Of a DNA stretch of 64,000 nucleotides, positions 9,099 to 17,641 are shown in pieces. The position numbers and the translations under genes were made by a program. Source of the DNA: Streptomyces geranii (GTDB lineage Bacteria > Actinomycetota > Actinomycetes > Streptomycetales > Streptomycetaceae); NCBI RefSeq assembly GCF_002954775.1, contig NZ_PJME01000004.1:393185-457184 (forward strand), written 5' to 3'. Every line of letters begins with the position of its first letter. Positions within the stretch are counted from its first letter, which is position 1. The notes beneath the pieces were generated by a model, which was given only the letters and a program-made list of their open reading frames with translations, was not told the origin of the DNA and made no database searches.

Positions 9099-9448
9099 CC
9101 ACCAGCACCTCCTCATGCCCGGTCAGGCGGTCAGTGTACGAACGGCCCGGGCGGAAGCGTCCGGAGAGTCACCGGTCGGGGCGGCTTCCGGGCAAGGTGA
9201 TGTGCCCCGACCGGGGGCGACCTCGCTCTCCACCGGCGCACCAGGCAGCCGCCGCGACGCATTCCGGAACCGCCACAGGTCTTGTCAACAGGGCCGACGA
9301 CGTGCGAGTGTCCGGCCATGGTTACGTAACCATGGCCGGTTTGTATGGGTCCGGGAGCCGTCAGTATCCGGATCCAGGTTCGTCGGTGCCTCGGCTCGGC
9401 CGGTGAACCCGCACTCCGTCCGCAGCGATATCCGTCACTGGAGACGAC
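9099..9448. other. 350-bp divergent intergenic region
   Basis: Lies between the PfkB kinase (leftward) and the GH5 glycanase (rightward). It contains the 28-bp palindrome at 9312-9339. I see no convincing sigma-70 pair and no small gene. Confidence 0.6.
9312..9339. promoter_or_regulatory. Perfect 28-bp palindrome, probable LacI-type operator
   Basis: The two 14-base halves are exact reverse complements. The centre reads TGGTTACGTAACCA, flanked by CCGGCCA and its complement. It lies 110 bases upstream of the GH5 gene. The central CG and symmetry suit a LacI-family repressor, and one is encoded just beyond the glycanase at 10984-12024. There is no T run, so it is not an intrinsic terminator. 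Confidence 0.65.
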
Positions 9449-10933
9449 ATGACCAAGACCCGGACGAGGTCTAGAAGACTGGCCAGCGTGATCATGGCCG
9501 GTTTTGGCGCCACACTCATGTTCCTGACCGCCCCGGCTCCCGCCCTCGCCCAGTCGGCCCCTGAGGCGAAGACCGCCTCGCACGCGCCGGGCAAGCCCGC
9601 GGCGAAGGGCGGCACCAGTGACTTCCGCGGAGTGAACTGGGCCGACCCGCGCGACAACTACGCCGCCGACGCCGTGGTGCCGAGCGGGCTGTCGCTGACC
9701 GACAACTACCGCACCGTGTACCGCACCACGGACCGCATGGTGCGCGGCTTCAAGAAGAACCTGGGCGCCAACACCCTGCGGCTGCCGATCAACCCGTCGT
9801 CCGTGGGCACCACTTGGTGGAAGTCGTACCGGGCGACGATCGACGCGGCCACGGCCTACGGCGACAAGGTCATCGTCAGCTACTGGGAGGCCAACACCAG
9901 CAAGGACGGGCTGGTCGACGACACGGCCGCCTGGAAGAAGATGTGGAACACGGTTGTGCGGGAGTACAAGCACAACCCGCGCGTCTACTTCGAGCCGATG
10001 AACGAGCCGCACGGCTACACCCTGGACCAGTGGGTGTCCGTCACCAGCGGCTGGCTCGCCCAGCACAAGGACGTCCCGCGCGGCCGGGTCGTGATCAGCG
10101 GCACCGGCTACAACGACAACGTCACCGGCGTCGGCGCCGCCCGCGAACTGAAGGGCACGCTGCTCTCACTGCACTTCTACGGCTACTGGGCCAGCCACAC
10201 CACGCAGGCCGACTGGACCGCCGACCTCGAAGCCCGCATCGGCAAGTACGCGAGCCGGACCGTCATCGACGAGGCCGGCTCCCCGATGACCATCGGCCTC
10301 AACTACGGTGCCTGGAACGGCAACATCTACACCTCGTACCTCGCTGCCGTGACCAACACCGCCCGCAGCAAGGGCATGGGGCTCGTCTACTGGCCGGGGC
10401 TCAGGTTCAACGACGCCTACTCCATCGAGTCGCTGGACGCCAAGGGCAACCTCGTCGACAACAGCGCCACCGGGGTCGCCCTGCTGCGCTGGGGCTACGG
10501 CTTCGGCAAGACCCCGCCCGTCAACGACCTGCCGCCCGCGCCCCCCGGCGAGGTCCTGCGCGGAGTGGGCTCCGGCCGCTGCGTCGACGTACCCGGCTTC
10601 AGCACGACCAACGGCACCCAGCTCGACCTGTGGGACTGCAACTCCGGCGGCAACCAGATCTGGAACTGGAACGCGGACAAACAACTCACCGTCTACGGCA
10701 ACAAGTGCATGACGGTGGGCGGCACCGGCGCGACGGCGGGCGACCCCGTGGTCATCAACGACTGCGCCGGTACGACGGCCCAGCAGTGGAACGTGAACGC
10801 GGACCTCTCCGTGACCAGCGTCGCCAACCCGGCGCTCTGCCTGGACGCGGCCGGAGGAGGCACCGGCAACGGCACCTCGGTCGACGTCTGGTACTGCAAC
10901 GGCAGCAGCAACCAGCAGTGGAACAGGAGCTGA
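9449..10933 (+). CDS. Secreted GH5 glycanase with C-terminal CBM13 (ricin-B) module
   Basis: 494 residues. A long Sec signal (LASVIMAGFGATLMFLTAPAPALAQ) is followed by a GH5 TIM barrel: DFRGVNWADP, LRLPINPSS, FEPMNEPHGY with acid/base Glu186, and TVIDEAGSP with probable nucleophile Glu275. From about residue 370 come three ricin-B repeats, each with a QxW-type end (NQIWNW, AQQWN, NQQWN), typical of CBM13. It should hydrolyse a beta-linked polysaccharide outside the cell, with cellulose, mannan and glucan all possible. It is preceded by the palindrome at 9312 and followed convergently by a LacI gene. Confidence 0.9.
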   Translation: MTKTRTRSRRLASVIMAGFGATLMFLTAPAPALAQSAPEAKTASHAPGKPAAKGGTSDFRGVNWADPRDNYAADAVVPSGLSLTDNYRTVYRTTDRMVRGFKKNLGANTLRLPINPSSVGTTWWKSYRATIDAATAYGDKVIVSYWEANTSKDGLVDDTAAWKKMWNTVVREYKHNPRVYFEPMNEPHGYTLDQWVSVTSGWLAQHKDVPRGRVVISGTGYNDNVTGVGAARELKGTLLSLHFYGYWASHTTQADWTADLEARIGKYASRTVIDEAGSPMTIGLNYGAWNGNIYTSYLAAVTNTARSKGMGLVYWPGLRFNDAYSIESLDAKGNLVDNSATGVALLRWGYGFGKTPPVNDLPPAPPGEVLRGVGSGRCVDVPGFSTTNGTQLDLWDCNSGGNQIWNWNADKQLTVYGNKCMTVGGTGATAGDPVVINDCAGTTAQQWNVNADLSVTSVANPALCLDAAGGGTGNGTSVDVWYCNGSSNQQWNRS

Positions 10934-10963
10934 CACCGGCACCGCATCCCGCCGACAGCCGAC

Positions 10964-11006
10964 CGGCGCCGCCGCGCTTCGCCTCAGGGCGAGGCCGGCG
11001 GCGCCG
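10964..11006. terminator. Hairpin between convergent genes
   Basis: Eleven-base arms CGGCGCCGCCG and CGGCGGCGCCG enclose a 21-base loop that pairs internally. It sits just after the GH5 stop and overlaps the last codons of the convergent LacI gene. There is no U tract, as is common in Streptomyces. Confidence 0.5.
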
Positions 11007-12024
11007 CCGTGCTCGCCCGGACCACCAGCCGGGTCGGCACCAGCGTCTTGTCGACCACATCGGGCCCCGTACGGCCGATCTTGCCCAGCAGCTTCCGCAG
11101 ACTGAGCCGCCCGACGGCCGCGAAGTCCTGTCGTACGGTGGTCAGTGGCGGCCAGAAGGCGTGCGCCTCCTCCATGTCGTCGAACCCCACCACGCTGACG
11201 TCCTCGGGAATCCGCCGGCCCAGCTCGTGCAGGGCGCGCATGACACCGAGCGCCATGTGGTCGTTCGCCGCGAAGATCGCCGTGACCTCCGGCCGCCGCC
11301 CCAGCTCCAGCCCGTGCCGGTACCCGGACCTGGTGGTCCAGTCCCCGTACAGCACCGGGGGCGGTACGACTCCGGCGTCCTGGAGGGTGCGCCGCCAGGA
11401 CTCGACCCGGTGGGCCGCGGAGAACGAGGTGGGGGGCCCGGCGATGTGCCACACCTGCCGATGCCCCAGCTCCAGCAGATGCTCGGTGGCCTGCCGGGCG
11501 CCGAGCGCCTGATCGGTGTCCACGACGGTGTAACCGGGACCGGTGTCGGAGTCGACGACGACCATCGGGACCCCGGGCGGAAGACTGAACTCGGAGTCGT
11601 CCAGCAGATGCGCCTCGAAGATGAGGATGACCCCGTCGACGGCGGCCTCGCTGAGCCGGTCGTACGCACCGGAGACCCTGCCCATGGTCGGGTCCGCGAC
11701 GGGGATGAGGGTGACGGCGTACTTGGCGCGGGCGGCCTCCTCGGCGATGGCGTCGAGGGTGCGCGTGTTGCCGAACGTCCTGAGCGTGAAGGTGATGACA
11801 CCGATCGTGTTGAACCGCCCGCTCTTGAGCGCACGCGCGGCCCCGTTCGGCCGGTACCCCAGCGCCTCCATCGACGCCACGACCCGCTGCCGGGTCGTCG
11901 GGTCGACATTGGTGTGACCGTTGGACACCCGAGAGACGGTCTGCGGCGCGACGCCGGCGTGCCGCGCGACATCCGCCATCGACGGCCGGGGCCGTCCGGA
12001 CATGGGCTCGCCCCCAATCGCCAT
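10984..12024 (-). CDS. LacI-family transcriptional repressor
   Basis: 346 residues from ATG 12024; an ATG at 12003 would give 339. The helix-turn-helix MADVARHAGVAPQTVSRVSN is followed by the hinge ALGYRPNGAARALKSG and a sugar-binding domain containing the conserved FAANDHMALGVMRALHELGR and VVGFDDMEEAHAFWPPLTTV. It is convergent to the GH5 gene, and the 28-bp palindrome at 9312 is the best nearby operator candidate. It could also act on the PfkB gene that shares that region. Confidence 0.92.
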   Translation of the reverse strand: MAIGGEPMSGRPRPSMADVARHAGVAPQTVSRVSNGHTNVDPTTRQRVVASMEALGYRPNGAARALKSGRFNTIGVITFTLRTFGNTRTLDAIAEEAARAKYAVTLIPVADPTMGRVSGAYDRLSEAAVDGVILIFEAHLLDDSEFSLPPGVPMVVVDSDTGPGYTVVDTDQALGARQATEHLLELGHRQVWHIAGPPTSFSAAHRVESWRRTLQDAGVVPPPVLYGDWTTRSGYRHGLELGRRPEVTAIFAANDHMALGVMRALHELGRRIPEDVSVVGFDDMEEAHAFWPPLTTVRQDFAAVGRLSLRKLLGKIGRTGPDVVDKTLVPTRLVVRASTAAPPASP

Positions 12025-12085
12025 GATCCCTTTTTCCCTGTCTCCAGGACCCTGACACCAGCCTAGTACTCCGGGTCGGTGACTC

Positions 12086-13078
12086 TCAGTGCGGGACCGT
12101 GACGGCGTCGGGGTGATCCCTGACGTACGCCCGTACGACCGACTCGAAGCTCTCGTCCGGCCGCAGGCCGAGCGCGAGGGCACGGGTGCTGTCGAAGACG
12201 GCCGGCCAGGAGCCCACGATGGCCTCGACGGCGGGATCGGGCGCGACCGTCACCAGGTCGGCGACGGCGTCACCGGCCACCCGGCGCAGCGTGGCCAGCA
12301 TGTCGGCGACCGTGACCGTGAGCGCGGGCAGGTTGACCGGCAGCCCGCCGTCGAGGGTGGCTTCGGTGATACGGAGGATGCCCTCGACGGTGCGACGCGG
12401 CGAGGCGAGGGCGACGCGCAGCTCGGGGCCGACCGGGCAGACGGCGGGCAGCCCGGCGAGCGGCTCGCGGACGATGCCGGACAGAAAGCCGGAGGCGGCG
12501 GCGTTGGGCTTGCCCGCCCGCACCGAGACGGTCATCAGCCGCGCCACCCGCCCGTCGACGAAGCCCCGCCGGGTGTACTCGGCGATCAGCTGCTCGCAGA
12601 CGCGCTTCTGCGCCCCGTAACTGGACTGCGGCGTGGGCAGCGTCGACTCGCTGACCACGGGCGGCAGGGGCAGTGCGGGATCGGAACCGTAGACCGCGAT
12701 GCTGCTGGAGAACATCAGGCGCGGCACCGGGCCGCCCGCCGCCGACTGCGCGCGGGCGGTGTCGAGCAGCGCGCGGGTGGTGTCGAGATTGGCGCTCATA
12801 CCGAGGTCGAAGTCGGCCTCGCACTCGGCGGAGACCGCCGAGGCCAGGTGGATGACGACGTCGACCGGCTGTACGAAGATCTCCTCCAAGTGCTGGTGCA
12901 GGTCGCCGTGCACGACGTCCACCAGCGAGTCGGTGACCAGCGCCGACTCGGCCGGGACGACCCGGTCGGCGAGCACGAGGCGCTCGATGGGAGCACCGCA
13001 CAGGGTCCGCCGCTTGAGCAGCGCGCCGGCCACCCGCTGTCCCAGGAAGCCGAACCCGCCGGTGAGAAGGACCCTCAT
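12086..13078 (-). CDS. NAD-dependent epimerase/dehydrogenase, D-erythronate dehydrogenase-like
   Basis: 330 residues from ATG 13078, which starts directly with the NAD fold (MRVLLTGGFGFLGQRVAGAL). It is an extended short-chain dehydrogenase: the catalytic Ser in MFSSSIAVYG and the YGAQK pair (Tyr, Lys) are present. The FLGQR start, the RVARLMTVSVRAGKPNAAAS segment and the overall length resemble DenD, which oxidises D-erythronate. The neighbouring tartrate/malate-type dehydrogenase and dicarboxylate transporter support a four-carbon acid pathway. Other enzymes of the erythronate route (a kinase and an aldolase-like decarboxylase) are not in the window, so the assignment is tentative. Confidence 0.75.
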   Translation of the reverse strand: MRVLLTGGFGFLGQRVAGALLKRRTLCGAPIERLVLADRVVPAESALVTDSLVDVVHGDLHQHLEEIFVQPVDVVIHLASAVSAECEADFDLGMSANLDTTRALLDTARAQSAAGGPVPRLMFSSSIAVYGSDPALPLPPVVSESTLPTPQSSYGAQKRVCEQLIAEYTRRGFVDGRVARLMTVSVRAGKPNAAASGFLSGIVREPLAGLPAVCPVGPELRVALASPRRTVEGILRITEATLDGGLPVNLPALTVTVADMLATLRRVAGDAVADLVTVAPDPAVEAIVGSWPAVFDSTRALALGLRPDESFESVVRAYVRDHPDAVTVPH

Positions 13079-13205
13079 GCGCACGCTCCTCGATACTCCG
13101 TTGCCCGCTCCGGCCCGGCGGCGCACCGGTACCGAGGACAGCAGAAGTCTTCCGCACCCACCAGCCCCCGACACCGGCACCGACGCCGGAACCGGCGGCG
13201 GGCGG

Positions 13206-14291
13206 TCAGGAGGCGAGGGCGTCGATGAGTGCCTTGGTGACCTCCGCGGTCGTGGCCGTGCCGCCCACGTCGCGGGTGAGGATGCCCGCCGCCGTGGTCG
13301 CCTCGATCGCCCTGTTGAGGCGGGCGGCCTGGTCGGGCAGGCCGAAGTGGTCCAGCATCAGGGCGGCGCTGCCGACCGCGCCGATCGGGTTGGCCAGGCC
13401 CTGGCCCGCGATGTCGGGCGCGGAGCCGTGGACGGGCTCGAACATGCTGGGGAAGCGCCGCTCGGGGTTGAGGTTGGCGCTGGCGGCCAGACCCAGGCTG
13501 CCCGCGAGGGCGCTGCCGAGGTCCGAGAGGATGTCGGCGTTGAGGTTGGAGGCGACGACGACGGAGAGGTCCTCCGGCCGCAGCACGAACTTCGCGGACA
13601 TCGCGTCCACGAGGACGCTCTCGGTCTCGACGTCCGGGTAGTCGGCGGCCACCCGCTTGAACACGTCGTCCCACAGGACCATGCCGTACTGCTGCGCGTT
13701 GCTCTTGGTGACGGAGGAGACCTTCCTGACCGTCCGGGTACGCGCCAGGTCGAAGGCGAACCGCATGATCCGCTCGCAGCCGACCTCGGTGAACAGGGCC
13801 GACTGGACGGCGACTTCGCCGCCGTGGCCACGGGCGGACAGGTTGCGCCCGCCGAGGCCGGCGTACTCGCCCTCGCTGTTCTCACGGACGACGACCCAGT
13901 CCAGTTCGGTGTCGTCGGCCTTGCGCAGCGGGCTGGTGATGCCGGGCAGGAAGTGCACGGGGCGGATGTTGGCCCACTGGTCGAAGCTCTGGCAGATCTT
14001 CAGACGCAGGCCCCACAGGCTGATGTGGTCGGGGACGTTCGGCCAGCCGACGGCACCGAAGTAGATGGCGTCGAACGGCCTGAGCCGCTCCAGCCCGTCC
14101 TCGTCCATCATCCTTCCGGTGCGCTCGTAGTACTCGCAGCCCCAGGGGAACTCCTCCCAGTCGAAGGCGAACGCCCCCCGGGAGTCCGCGGCCAGCGCGT
14201 CCAGTACGGCGCGGCCCGCGGCCACGACCTCGGCGCCGACACCGTCGGCGGGAATGGCGGCGATACGGAACGTGCGGGATGCGGTGGTCAT
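13206..14291 (-). CDS. Tartrate / D-malate dehydrogenase-type beta-decarboxylating dehydrogenase
   Basis: 361 residues from ATG 14291, with GGAGG six bases upstream. It belongs to the isopropylmalate/isocitrate dehydrogenase family: RIAAIPADGVGAEVV at the start, VVRENSEGEYAGLGG, the catalytic Lys in KSNAQQYGMVLWD, metal-binding Asp residues in ASNLNADILSDLGSA and the NAD loop EPVHGSAPDIAGQGLANP. GPNVPDHISLWGLRLK-type sequence (WPNVPDHISLWGLRLKIC) is typical of tartrate dehydrogenase/decarboxylase. It converts a C4 2-hydroxyacid with NAD and Mn. The shared element at 14353 and the nearby DctA point to uptake-coupled catabolism. Confidence 0.85.
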   Translation of the reverse strand: MTTASRTFRIAAIPADGVGAEVVAAGRAVLDALAADSRGAFAFDWEEFPWGCEYYERTGRMMDEDGLERLRPFDAIYFGAVGWPNVPDHISLWGLRLKICQSFDQWANIRPVHFLPGITSPLRKADDTELDWVVVRENSEGEYAGLGGRNLSARGHGGEVAVQSALFTEVGCERIMRFAFDLARTRTVRKVSSVTKSNAQQYGMVLWDDVFKRVAADYPDVETESVLVDAMSAKFVLRPEDLSVVVASNLNADILSDLGSALAGSLGLAASANLNPERRFPSMFEPVHGSAPDIAGQGLANPIGAVGSAALMLDHFGLPDQAARLNRAIEATTAAGILTRDVGGTATTAEVTKALIDALAS

Positions 14292-14352
14292 GGCTGCCTC
14301 CGGCTGACTGTGGTGGGGTCGCTCCCGAGTCAACACAGGGCGGTCGTACGGC

Positions 14353-14386
14353 GTCCAAGACCAGGTTTCGATGCGACGTATAGGCG
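14353..14386 (-). promoter_or_regulatory. 34-bp conserved element upstream of the tartrate dehydrogenase gene
   Basis: It matches 16907-16940 at 26 of 34 positions with no gap. Shared blocks are GTCCA-x-GACCA, TCGATG and CGTATAGGCG. Both copies lie 62-84 bases upstream of leftward genes (dehydrogenase and DctA). The CTATACG...CATCGA part resembles a LysR T-N11-A box, so the LysR protein encoded between them is the likely binder. Confidence 0.7.
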
Positions 14387-14418
14387 CTGCCGATCGGTTC
14401 GGCGTCAGGCCCCGGACA

Positions 14419-15318
14419 TCAGGCGCCCGCGGCGCGGCGGCGGGCCAGCGAGCCGGTCAGCTGGAGGAAGGCGCGGGCGGCCGGGGTGAGGTGCGCGGGC
14501 AGGCTGACCATCGCCACGTGCAGGTGCGCGGTCGGCTCGATGGGGGCGACCACGGCCCCGCACCGGCGGGCCAGCCGGGTCCAGGACGAGGGCAGGACGG
14601 CGACGCCCACGCCGGTCAGGACCAGCGGCAGGATGGACGTGCGGTGGTCGACGACCGTCACGATCTGGGCGCCGGTGCCGCCCGCGGTGACGTCGTCGAC
14701 GATGCTGCGCATCAGACTGCCGGGGCGCGAGGCGATCAGCTTCTGCCCGGCGAGGTCCTCGGGTCGGACGGTCACCTCGTCCTCGATCGTCCCGCCGGGA
14801 GCGGCGACGACCACGAACGGCTGGTCCTCGACATGCAGGATGTCCAGTCCGGTCGGAGCGACCGGGGCGGCGCTGCCCAGCAGGCCCAGCTCGCAGGCGC
14901 CGCTGCGGACCAGGGAGATCACCTCGTCGGGGGTGAAGGCGGCCTGGGTGCTCACCGTGACGGACGGATGCAGCTCCGCGAACCGCTGGACGAGAGTGGT
15001 GAGGGGTTCGATGCCGGGCGAGGGCATCGTGGCGACCTCGACGGTGCCGCCGTGCAGCCCGGCGAGCGCGGCGGCCGTGTCCCGTACGGCTGTCATGTCC
15101 CGCAGGACGCGCCGGCTCGGTTCCAGCAGCTCCCGGCCGGCCTCGCTCAGTACGACGCCCCGGCCCACCCGGTGGAAGAGGGCCACCCCGAGGTCGGCCT
15201 CCAGGTTCGCCATCGCCTGGGACAGTGACGGCTGGGCCACGTGGAGCGCGGCGGCGGCCCTGCTGAAGCCGCCGTGCTCCACGATCGCGAGGAAGTACTC
15301 CAACTGCCGGGCGTCCAC
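14419..15318 (-). CDS. LysR-family transcriptional regulator
   Basis: 299 residues from GTG 15318 (GAGAGG just upstream). The N-terminal winged helix is standard: MDARQLEYFLAIVEHGGFSR, then QPSLSQAMANLEADLG. The effector domain follows. It sits between the dehydrogenase and DctA genes on the same strand, each of which carries the shared 34-bp element, so it probably activates both in response to a C4 acid. No copy of the element is found upstream of its own start. Confidence 0.92.
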   Translation of the reverse strand: MDARQLEYFLAIVEHGGFSRAAAALHVAQPSLSQAMANLEADLGVALFHRVGRGVVLSEAGRELLEPSRRVLRDMTAVRDTAAALAGLHGGTVEVATMPSPGIEPLTTLVQRFAELHPSVTVSTQAAFTPDEVISLVRSGACELGLLGSAAPVAPTGLDILHVEDQPFVVVAAPGGTIEDEVTVRPEDLAGQKLIASRPGSLMRSIVDDVTAGGTGAQIVTVVDHRTSILPLVLTGVGVAVLPSSWTRLARRCGAVVAPIEPTAHLHVAMVSLPAHLTPAARAFLQLTGSLARRRAAGA

Positions 15319-15425
15319 GATGCCTCTCGGAGCGTTCGGGGCTGCTGCCGGGGCTGTCTGCTCGTCCCCGTCGCGGACCGACGGCCGGCCGCGTCACCTG
15401 CCGTCTTCCACCCTGTCACACGTGT

Positions 15426-16823
15426 TCACACATGATCCAGCGCCCGGCGGGAGTCCTCCCCTCCGTCCGGCAGGGCATCGTCCGGCTCCGCTGCGGCGGA
15501 CGTCGGCGGTTCGCCCGCCCTGCCCGCCAGCACCGCCCGCGCGCGTTCGAGGTCCAGGCCGTTCTCCCACTTCGCGACGAAGAGGGTGGCGACGGCGTTG
15601 CCGAAGAAGTTCACCAGGGCCCGGCACTCCGACATGAACTTGTCGATGCCGAAGATCAGCATGATGCCCGCCGCCGGCACGGAACCGACCGTCGACAGCG
15701 TCGCCGTGAGCGCGATGAAGCCACCGCCCGCGACGCCCGCCGCGCCCTTGGACGTCAGCAACATGACGGCCAGCAGCCCGAGTTGCTGACCGGGGGAGAG
15801 GGACGTGTCCGTGGCCTGGGCGATGTAGAGCGTGGCGAGCGACAGATAGATCGCGGCGCCGTCCAGGTTGAAGCTGTAGCCGGTCGGCACCACCAGACCG
15901 ACCGTGGACCGCTCCGCGCCCATGAACTGCAGCTTGCGCATCAGCCCCGGCAGCGCGGGCTCGGCGGTCGAGGTGCCGAGGATCAGCCAGAACTCCTCCT
16001 TGAAGTAGCGGAAGAGCTGGAAGATGTTCAGCCGTACGTAGAGGGCGAGCACCCCGCCGAGCACCACCACGACGAACAGGGCGGAGGTGACGTAGAAGAG
16101 GATGATCAGCGAGCCCAGGCTGGTGAGCGTGGACAGGCCGAACTTGCCGATGGCGTACGACATCGCGCCGAAGGCGCCCAGCGGTGCGGCCTTCATCACG
16201 AAGGACAGGACCTTGAAGACGACCTCGGTCAGCCGGCCCACGCTCGCGATGATCGGCTCGCCCGCCGTGCCCACCAGCTTCAGCGCGATGCCGAAGACCA
16301 CGGCCAGGAAGATCACCTGGAGGATGTTCCCCTCGACGAACGGGCCGAAGAAACTGTTCGGCACGATGTTGGTGAGGAACTCCCACCAGTGCTGGTGCTC
16401 ACCCGTCTTGACGTACTCGCTCGCGTCGCCGGACGTCTGGAGCGTCGACGGATCGGCGTGCACGCCGTCGCCGAGCCGGAAGAGGTTGATCGCGACGAGC
16501 CCGGTGAGCAGGGCGACGATCGTGCCGATCTGGAAGTAGGCCAGCGCCTTGACGCCGGTGCGCCCGACCTTCTTCAGATCCGCGACGCCAGCTATGCCGC
16601 CGATGATGGTCAGGAACACGATCGGCCCGATGAGCATCTTCATCGCGGTGATGAACGTCGTGCCGATCGGCTCCATGTCGGTGGCCAGGTCCGGCCACTT
16701 CCACCCCAGTACGATGCCGATCACGATCGCCACCAGCACCTGGACGTACAACTGCCGGTACCACGGCTTCGCCGCGATCCGCGCGGCCTGCACGGCTCGT
16801 TCGTTGCCCGGGGTATGCGTCAT
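15426..16823 (-). CDS. dctA: C4-dicarboxylate/cation symporter DctA
   Basis: 465 residues from ATG 16823 with GGGAGG seven bases upstream. The glutamate/dicarboxylate transporter fold is clear: YRQLYVQVLVAIVIGIVLGW as first membrane helix, the hairpin GTSTAEPALP (the serine-rich SSSE loop in a variant form), PTGYSFNLDGAAIYL, and the second hairpin SKGAAGVAGGGFIALTATL. It imports succinate, malate, fumarate or a related acid with protons or sodium. The 34-bp element lies upstream, tying it to the dehydrogenase gene. Confidence 0.93.
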   Translation of the reverse strand: MTHTPGNERAVQAARIAAKPWYRQLYVQVLVAIVIGIVLGWKWPDLATDMEPIGTTFITAMKMLIGPIVFLTIIGGIAGVADLKKVGRTGVKALAYFQIGTIVALLTGLVAINLFRLGDGVHADPSTLQTSGDASEYVKTGEHQHWWEFLTNIVPNSFFGPFVEGNILQVIFLAVVFGIALKLVGTAGEPIIASVGRLTEVVFKVLSFVMKAAPLGAFGAMSYAIGKFGLSTLTSLGSLIILFYVTSALFVVVVLGGVLALYVRLNIFQLFRYFKEEFWLILGTSTAEPALPGLMRKLQFMGAERSTVGLVVPTGYSFNLDGAAIYLSLATLYIAQATDTSLSPGQQLGLLAVMLLTSKGAAGVAGGGFIALTATLSTVGSVPAAGIMLIFGIDKFMSECRALVNFFGNAVATLFVAKWENGLDLERARAVLAGRAGEPPTSAAAEPDDALPDGGEDSRRALDHV

Positions 16824-16906
16824 TGCAACCTCCCTGATCGCGCGACACCGAGCCCGATCGGCACGCGCCGGCTTGGGCCACAGTGAACCGGGCCCTCGCG
16901 GCAGGG

Positions 16907-16940
16907 GTCCACGACCAAAAATCGATGTCCCGTATAGGCG
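16907..16940 (-). promoter_or_regulatory. 34-bp conserved element upstream of dctA
   Basis: Second copy of the element at 14353-14386, 84 bases upstream of the dctA start. The central five bases differ (AAAAA here) while the outer blocks are exact. This is the pattern expected of two sites for one regulator. Confidence 0.7.
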
Positions 16941-17020
16941 GGCCCTATGAGTCCCCGCTCCGGGAGCGCGTCCCCTGGAACGAGCCGCGCGCGGTCGGCC
17001 GTGGCACCGCGCCGCGCCGC

Positions 17021-17304
17021 TCAGCTGACCACGATCGCGGTCCTCCCGTTCCCGCCGGACTCCGTCGCCAGGCAGTGCCCACGGCTCGCACAGGACACGT
17101 TGAAGAGGTCCATGTTGTCGCCCGCGGGGAAGCCGGAGACCGTGGTGCGGGACCAGTGGGCGCCGCCGTCGCGGGTCGCGGTGACGGCCTGGGTGTCGCC
17201 GCCCAGGACGCAGTACGTGGTCGAGGACACGCAACTCGCGTCCCAGGCGATCCGGGTGAGCCCGCCGCCGTCGACGGTCCGCCAGGTCCTCCCGAAGTCC
17301 GTGC
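17021..17304 (-). pseudogene. C-terminal remnant of a BNR/Ycf48-type repeat protein
   Basis: Leftward reading gives [19 protein letters not shown], then [13 protein letters not shown] and [19 protein letters not shown] before a TGA at 17021. The DGGxxW and C-x-S-x-x-x-C pattern is that of secreted beta-propeller proteins with Asp-box repeats. Only about 90 residues remain. Upstream of about 17304 the frame has no further match and runs into an oppositely oriented LuxR fragment. The 5' part has been lost by deletion. Confidence 0.65.
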
Positions 17305-17310
17305 CGAACT

Positions 17311-17536
17311 GTCGGCGGACAGCCGCAGCACCCACCCCCTCGGCACACTCAGCGACCGCGAACGGCAGATCGCCGAACTGGCCGTGGCGGGACTGCGCAC
17401 CCGCGAGATCGCGGAGCGGCTCTTCCTCAGCCCCCGCACGGCGGAGACCCACCTGTCCCGCGTGTACCGCAAACTCGGCGTCTCCTCCCGGCTGGCCCTG
17501 TCCGACCTCCTGCGTCAGGCGGGCTGGGCGGGCTAG
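17311..17536 (+). pseudogene. C-terminal HTH remnant of a LuxR-family regulator
   Basis: The frame reads [40 protein letters not shown] and [19 protein letters not shown], then TAG at 17534. That is a complete GerE/LuxR DNA-binding domain with the normal C-terminal end, but the several hundred residues that should precede it are absent. The frame upstream is the antisense of the BNR remnant. It could still be made as a small DNA-binding protein if a start were available, but no ribosome site is evident. Confidence 0.65.
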
Positions 17537-17641
17537 TCGGGCCAGGTGGGCCGGGCGGTTCGGCGAGGCGCGACCTCACCCCGGCGGGACCGCCGGCTAC
17601 GCGGACCTGGCCGGCCGCCGGACCGCCGAACCGGCACGGTG

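Noticed and set aside
9814..12066. Long rightward open frame through the GH5 and LacI genes
   Set aside because: It overlaps the GH5 gene in another frame and the LacI gene in antisense, with no recognisable domain.
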